Translations under genes and position numbers: made by a program
The notes under the pieces: model-generated
The model's database searches: none
The model's input: only the letters and a program-made list of their open reading frames with translations
What the model was told of the DNA's origin: nothing
Shown: positions 59,460-64,000 of the stretch, piece by piece
Layout: the number at the start of each line of letters is the position of its first letter
Position numbering within the stretch: position 1 is the first letter of the stretch
Assembly: GCF_002803065.1 (NCBI RefSeq)
Contig: NZ_NNBL01000006.1
Coordinates: 186,001 to 250,000, forward strand
DNA: 64,000 nucleotides
Reading direction: 5' to 3'
DNA from: Streptomyces sp. CB01635
GTDB lineage: Bacteria; Actinomycetota; Actinomycetes; Streptomycetales; Streptomycetaceae

Positions 59460-61520
59460 ATGGGATACAAGAGTGCCCGGAGTGAGGCCGGCGAGGGTCG
59501 AATAGGTGGCACCCGACGCTTGCCCGGGCGCCGCGCCATACTCCTCGGGTCCGCCGCCGTCGCCGCAGCCACCGCCACCGCCGCCATCACGGCCCGCATG
59601 GAACAGACCCCGCCCCCTCCCCACCCCACCGCCCCCTCCCCCGCCTCCGGCCGCCCCGCCGCCGAGGGCGAGCACGCCCTGCTGCTCCAGGTCCTCGCGC
59701 ACCCCGACGACGACCTGTACTTCATGAACCCGGACACCAGCCAGGCCTTCGCCGCCGGCGTCCCCCTGGTCTGCGTCTACGTCACGGCGGGCGAGGCCGA
59801 CGGCGTCAACAGGATCCCCGGCCGCCCGCACCCCCCGGCCGACAAGTCCGGGTACGCCGCCGCCCGTCACCAGGGGCTCCGCCAGTCCTACGCGACCCAG
59901 CTCGGCCTGCCCGTCTTCAGCGGCTGGCGCACCGAGGTCACCACGCTCGCGGGCGGGCACCAGGCCGAGGTGAACACGCTGGAGCACCGGGGCCGCCGCG
60001 TCGAGCTGGTCTTCCTCGATCTGGCGATGCACACCCCGGCGGGCCATATGGGTGCCCCGGCGCTGTGGCGGGAGAGCGATCTGCCGCTGCGCACGGTCGT
60101 CGTCGACGGGTCGCCCCTGCGCCGGGCACAGATGTACGACTACGACGGCCTCGTCGACGTACTCGTGGGCCTCTTCGAGCGCTACCGGCCCACCCTCGTG
60201 CACACGCTCGACCCGGACCCCGACATCCAGGACAGCGATCTGCGTACGCGGATACGTGACAGCGAACAGCCCGGATTCTCCGACCACGCCGACCACACGG
60301 CCGTGGCCGCCTTCACCTGGGCCGCGCTGATCCGCTGGTCGCAGACCGCGGCGGGTGGACCGCCCCCCTTCGCGGCCACCGCCTTCCGCGGCTACTACAA
60401 CCACCACTGGCCCGAGAACCTCCCCGGGGCCGTGCTGCACGCCAAGGCTGCGCACCTGATGCCCTACGGCGCGGCTCCCGACTGGCAGTGCGGCAACCCC
60501 TCCGGCTGCGGCGACTACAACGTCGGCGGGGACCGCCCCCTCACCAACCGCAAGGGCTGGGTCCGCTCGACGCACTACCGCTACCCGGGCCCACGGATCG
60601 CCCTGGCCCAGGAACCGGACGGCAAGCTGTCCGGCTACGGCGTGCTCGGCATGCGTGCCGTCCGGTGGCGCGAGACCACGCAAGGAGTCTTCGGCCGGCC
60701 GACGGACCTCGGCGGCGGCCCGCTCGCACCGGCCCTGGGTTCCGCCACGCTCCGCGACGGACGGCAGCTGCTCCTCGGCCTCCGGCTCGCGGCTCTGGAA
60801 GGGCGCGGCGGATCCGATCTGCGCGAGGTCGTGGTCCTCGAACAGCGCGCCCCCGGCGGGGAGTTCGGCGCCTGGACCGGTCTCGGCAACCCTGAGGCCG
60901 ACCCCGTGCGCGGCCGCCGCATCGGCGTCCCCGTCGCCGTCACCGCCCGCGACGGGCAGGTCCATCTCTTCGTACGGGACGCGGACCAGGGCATCAGTAC
61001 ACGGGTACGCGGCCTCGACGGGCGCTGGTCGCCGTGGCGCGGTCTCGGCGGCGGGCCCGTGCAGGACGGTCTGACCGCGGTCGTCGGCGAGGACGGCGGC
61101 GTCCATGTGTACGCGCCGGGACGCGACACCGTCCACCACTGGACTCCGGAGGGGCCCGCGCCGCTCGCCGGGCTGCCGGTGCCCGCGGACGCCGTCGCCT
61201 CCGCGGGCGGCCGGCTCTACTACCGGGCCCCCGCCTCGTCGGCGCTGACGGCGACGGCCGGGCCCCCGGTCGACTTTCCGGGCTACGGCCCCGTGACCGC
61301 CGACGGCCCGTACCTCCTGGGCCGGGACACCGGCGGCACGCTCCAGGTGCTGTACCGCGGCCGGACCCGGCGGGCCGCGCGCGACCTGGTCACCCTCGAC
61401 GGACCCGCCCTGCGCGCCACCCCGCGCGGCCCCGTGGCCGCGGGTCTCTCCCCCGCAGCCCGGCCATGGCTGTGGCGCCCGGACAGCTCCACCGGCACCG
61501 GCACCGCCCGCAAGATCTGA
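59460..61520 (+). CDS. Secreted PIG-L family deacetylase with C-terminal propeller-like domain
   Basis: A 686-residue protein. The N-terminus has a twin-arginine signal (GRRAILLGSAAVAAATATAA). The PIG-L domain (about 70-320) has AHPDDD (His81, Asp83, Asp84) and FSDHADHTAVA as metal/catalytic motifs; family members remove N-acetyl groups from GlcNAc-type sugars. Residues about 390-680 are repeats of the type VHLFVRDADQGISTRVRG and WSPWRGLGG, like lectin/sialidase-type beta-propellers that bind glycans. GGAGGAC precedes the ATG. Likely acts on extracellular or wall glycans. Confidence 0.85.
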   Translation: MGYKSARSEAGEGRIGGTRRLPGRRAILLGSAAVAAATATAAITARMEQTPPPPHPTAPSPASGRPAAEGEHALLLQVLAHPDDDLYFMNPDTSQAFAAGVPLVCVYVTAGEADGVNRIPGRPHPPADKSGYAAARHQGLRQSYATQLGLPVFSGWRTEVTTLAGGHQAEVNTLEHRGRRVELVFLDLAMHTPAGHMGAPALWRESDLPLRTVVVDGSPLRRAQMYDYDGLVDVLVGLFERYRPTLVHTLDPDPDIQDSDLRTRIRDSEQPGFSDHADHTAVAAFTWAALIRWSQTAAGGPPPFAATAFRGYYNHHWPENLPGAVLHAKAAHLMPYGAAPDWQCGNPSGCGDYNVGGDRPLTNRKGWVRSTHYRYPGPRIALAQEPDGKLSGYGVLGMRAVRWRETTQGVFGRPTDLGGGPLAPALGSATLRDGRQLLLGLRLAALEGRGGSDLREVVVLEQRAPGGEFGAWTGLGNPEADPVRGRRIGVPVAVTARDGQVHLFVRDADQGISTRVRGLDGRWSPWRGLGGGPVQDGLTAVVGEDGGVHVYAPGRDTVHHWTPEGPAPLAGLPVPADAVASAGGRLYYRAPASSALTATAGPPVDFPGYGPVTADGPYLLGRDTGGTLQVLYRGRTRRAARDLVTLDGPALRATPRGPVAAGLSPAARPWLWRPDSSTGTGTARKI

Positions 61521-61563
61521 GCCCCAGAAGAATCCGAGCCCCAAAAACGAAGAACGCATGCGA

Positions 61564-61599
61564 AAGGGGCCCGTACGACCGAAGTCGTACGGGCCCCTT
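61564..61599. terminator. Perfect 16-bp terminator between PIG-L gene and tuf
   Basis: Arms 61564-61579 and 61584-61599 pair perfectly with a CGAA loop, between convergent stops at 61520 and 61641; can serve both genes. Confidence 0.9.
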
Positions 61600-61640
61600 C
61601 TGGTGCTCGCTGGAGCTACCAGGTCAAACCGTCAAGGAAA

Positions 61641-62834
<1,194 letters not shown>

Positions 62835-62915
62835 TGGGTCCTCCTGTGGAGTGGTTCTGTACGCCTTGCTTCATCGGCGCCAGGTGATCTTTGCTGGGAA
62901 ACCCGCCGCCGGGGT

Positions 62916-62934
62916 CCGGGGTTACGAACCCCGG
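62916..62934 (-). terminator. Stem-loop between fusA and tuf
   Basis: CCGGGGTT (62916-62923) pairs with AACCCCGG (62927-62934) around ACG. Probably an attenuator or processing site, since tuf is usually transcribed partly from fusA. Confidence 0.5.
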
Positions 62935-62971
62935 CGGTCGGTGTCAAGCCTAAAGCGTGAACTCGGGTGAG

Positions 62972-64000
62972 TTACTCGCCCTTGGCCTTCGCGATGATCT
63001 CCTCGGCGACGTTCCGCGGAACCTCGGCGTAGGAGTCGAACTGCATCGAGTAGCTTGCGCGACCCGACGTCTTGCTGCGGAGGTCGCCGACGTAGCCGAA
63101 CATCTCCGAGAGGGGCACGAGGCCCTTCACGACACGGGCGCCGCTGCGCTCCTCCATGGCCTGGATCTGGCCACGGCGGGAGTTGATGTCGCCGATGACG
63201 TCACCCATGTAGTCCTCGGGCGTGGTGACCTCAACGGCCATCATCGGCTCGAGCAGCACGGGGCTGGCCTTGCGCGCGGCCTCCTTGAACGCCTGCGAAC
63301 CGGCGATCTTGAAGGCGAGCTCGGAGGAGTCGACCTCGTGGTAGCCACCGTCGAGAAGGATGACGCGGACGCCAGTCATCTCGTAGCCGGCCAGGATGCC
63401 GAACTGCATGGCCTCCTGCGCACCCGCGTCCACCGACGGGATGTACTCCCGGGGGATGCGGCCACCGGTGACCTTGTTGACGAACTCGTACGTGGCGTCG
63501 CCGCTGTCGATCGGCTCGATCGCGATCTGCACCTTGGCGAACTGACCGGTACCACCGGTCTGCTTCTTGTGGGTGTAGTCGTGACGCTCGACGGCCTTGC
63601 GGATCGTCTCGCGGTAAGCGACCTGCGGCTTGCCGACGTTCGCCTCGACGCGGAACTCGCGCTTCATGCGGTCGACGAGCACCTCGAGGTGAAGCTCGCC
63701 CATACCACCGATGATGGTCTGGCCGGTCTCCTCGTCCGAGTGGACCTGGAAGGAGGGGTCCTCCTCCGAGAGGCGCTGGATGGCGACACCCAGCTTCTCC
63801 TGGTCGCCCTTGGACTTCGGCTCGATGGCGACCTGGATGACCGGCGCCGGGAAGTCCATGGACTCCAGGATCACCGGCTGCTTGTCGTCACAGAGCGTCT
63901 CACCCGTGGTGGTCTGCTTCAGACCCATGACGGCGACGATGTCACCGGCGCCCACCGACTCGATCTCCTCACGCTTGTTCGCGTGCATACGGTAGATCTT
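62972..64000 (-). CDS. fusA: Elongation factor G (5' part beyond the window)
   Basis: About 342 C-terminal codons of EF-G: end of domain II, domain III (SKGDQEKLGVAIQRLSEEDP), domain IV (GGTGQFAKVQIAIEPIDSGD, IPREYIPSVDAGAQEAMQFG) and domain V (EPMMAVEVTTPEDYMGDVIG). The frame is open through the right edge, so the G domain lies outside. It drives translocation and, with RRF, ribosome recycling. Confidence 0.97.
   Translation of the reverse strand, partial: KIYRMHANKREEIESVGAGDIVAVMGLKQTTTGETLCDDKQPVILESMDFPAPVIQVAIEPKSKGDQEKLGVAIQRLSEEDPSFQVHSDEETGQTIIGGMGELHLEVLVDRMKREFRVEANVGKPQVAYRETIRKAVERHDYTHKKQTGGTGQFAKVQIAIEPIDSGDATYEFVNKVTGGRIPREYIPSVDAGAQEAMQFGILAGYEMTGVRVILLDGGYHEVDSSELAFKIAGSQAFKEAARKASPVLLEPMMAVEVTTPEDYMGDVIGDINSRRGQIQAMEERSGARVVKGLVPLSEMFGYVGDLRSKTSGRASYSMQFDSYAEVPRNVAEEIIAKAKGE

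Noticed and set aside
59064..61559. 831-codon minus-strand frame
   Set aside because: Antisense shadow of the PIG-L deacetylase gene, which has a signal peptide, motifs and a good ribosome-binding site on the plus strand.

Overview
The window is a high-G+C chromosomal segment from a Streptomyces (or very close relative). The evidence is codon-position GC bias, frequent GTG starts, the developmental genes bldM and whiD side by side, a 112-residue WhiD with the C23/C53/C56/C62 cluster, and a gene order that follows the SCO4661-SCO4771 stretch of S. coelicolor as I remember it. Almost all housekeeping genes lie on the minus strand. No rRNA, tRNA, CRISPR array, insertion sequence or phage gene was found.

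Layout from left to right. 1-5 kb: guaB3 (3' end cut by the window edge), guaB, the sigma gene shbA, bldM, and divergently whiD, with an exact sigma-BldN-type promoter in front of bldM. 5-8.7 kb: LysR regulator, MOSC protein, SDR and a SnoaL-like protein. 8.8-11 kb: groES-groEL1 under two CIRCE operators. 11-18 kb: two tandem polysaccharide deacetylase-like lipoproteins (the second lacks metal ligands), a THUMP-like methyltransferase, an ECF42-type sigma factor with its DGPF/YCII partner, a small methyltransferase and an LCP cell-wall protein. 18-26.5 kb: tRNA t6A genes tsaD-rimI-tsaB and tsaE, alanine racemase, NAD(P)H-hydrate repair enzyme and acpS. 26.5-32 kb: glmS, coaA, a DUF389 membrane protein and glmM.

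32-52 kb: a nearly complete ribosomal super-cluster. Read in the direction of transcription (right to left) it is rpsJ-rplC-rplD-rplW-rplB-rpsS-rplV-rpsC-rplP-rpmC-rpsQ / rplN-rplX-rplE-rpsZ-rpsH-rplF-rplR-rpsE-rpmD-rplO / secY-adk / map / infA-rpmJ-rpsM-rpsK / rpoA-rplQ / truA, followed by rplM-rpsI. Strong stem-loops at the rpsQ/rplN, rplO/secY, adk/map, rpsK/rpoA and rplQ/truA borders suggest the cluster is cut into several transcription units. A family of genes with 1-nt stop/start overlaps indicates translational coupling inside each unit.

52.5-61.5 kb: an accessory, decayed island lying between tuf/fusA and the S10 operon. It holds a frameshifted hypothetical gene, a likely colicin-immunity remnant, a heavily mutated pseudogene plus a second copy of its 3' end about 1.36 kb away, a zinc-ribbon protein, a two-TM protein, a DUF397 gene coupled to an XRE/DUF5753 gene that has lost its HTH, an antisense scrap of an anti-sigma-type ATPase, a helix-turn-helix protein, a cupin, the last ~100 codons of an MFS exporter, its TetR regulator, and a large secreted PIG-L deacetylase. 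The right edge is tuf and the 3' part of fusA.

I see no clear new multi-gene system. The most interesting leads are the predicted pseudoenzymes (deacetylase 2 and an L,D-transpeptidase-like protein), an iron-box-like palindrome in front of a 67-codon gene, the segmentation of the ribosomal cluster by hairpins and a dispersed repeat, and the decayed immunity/XRE island.
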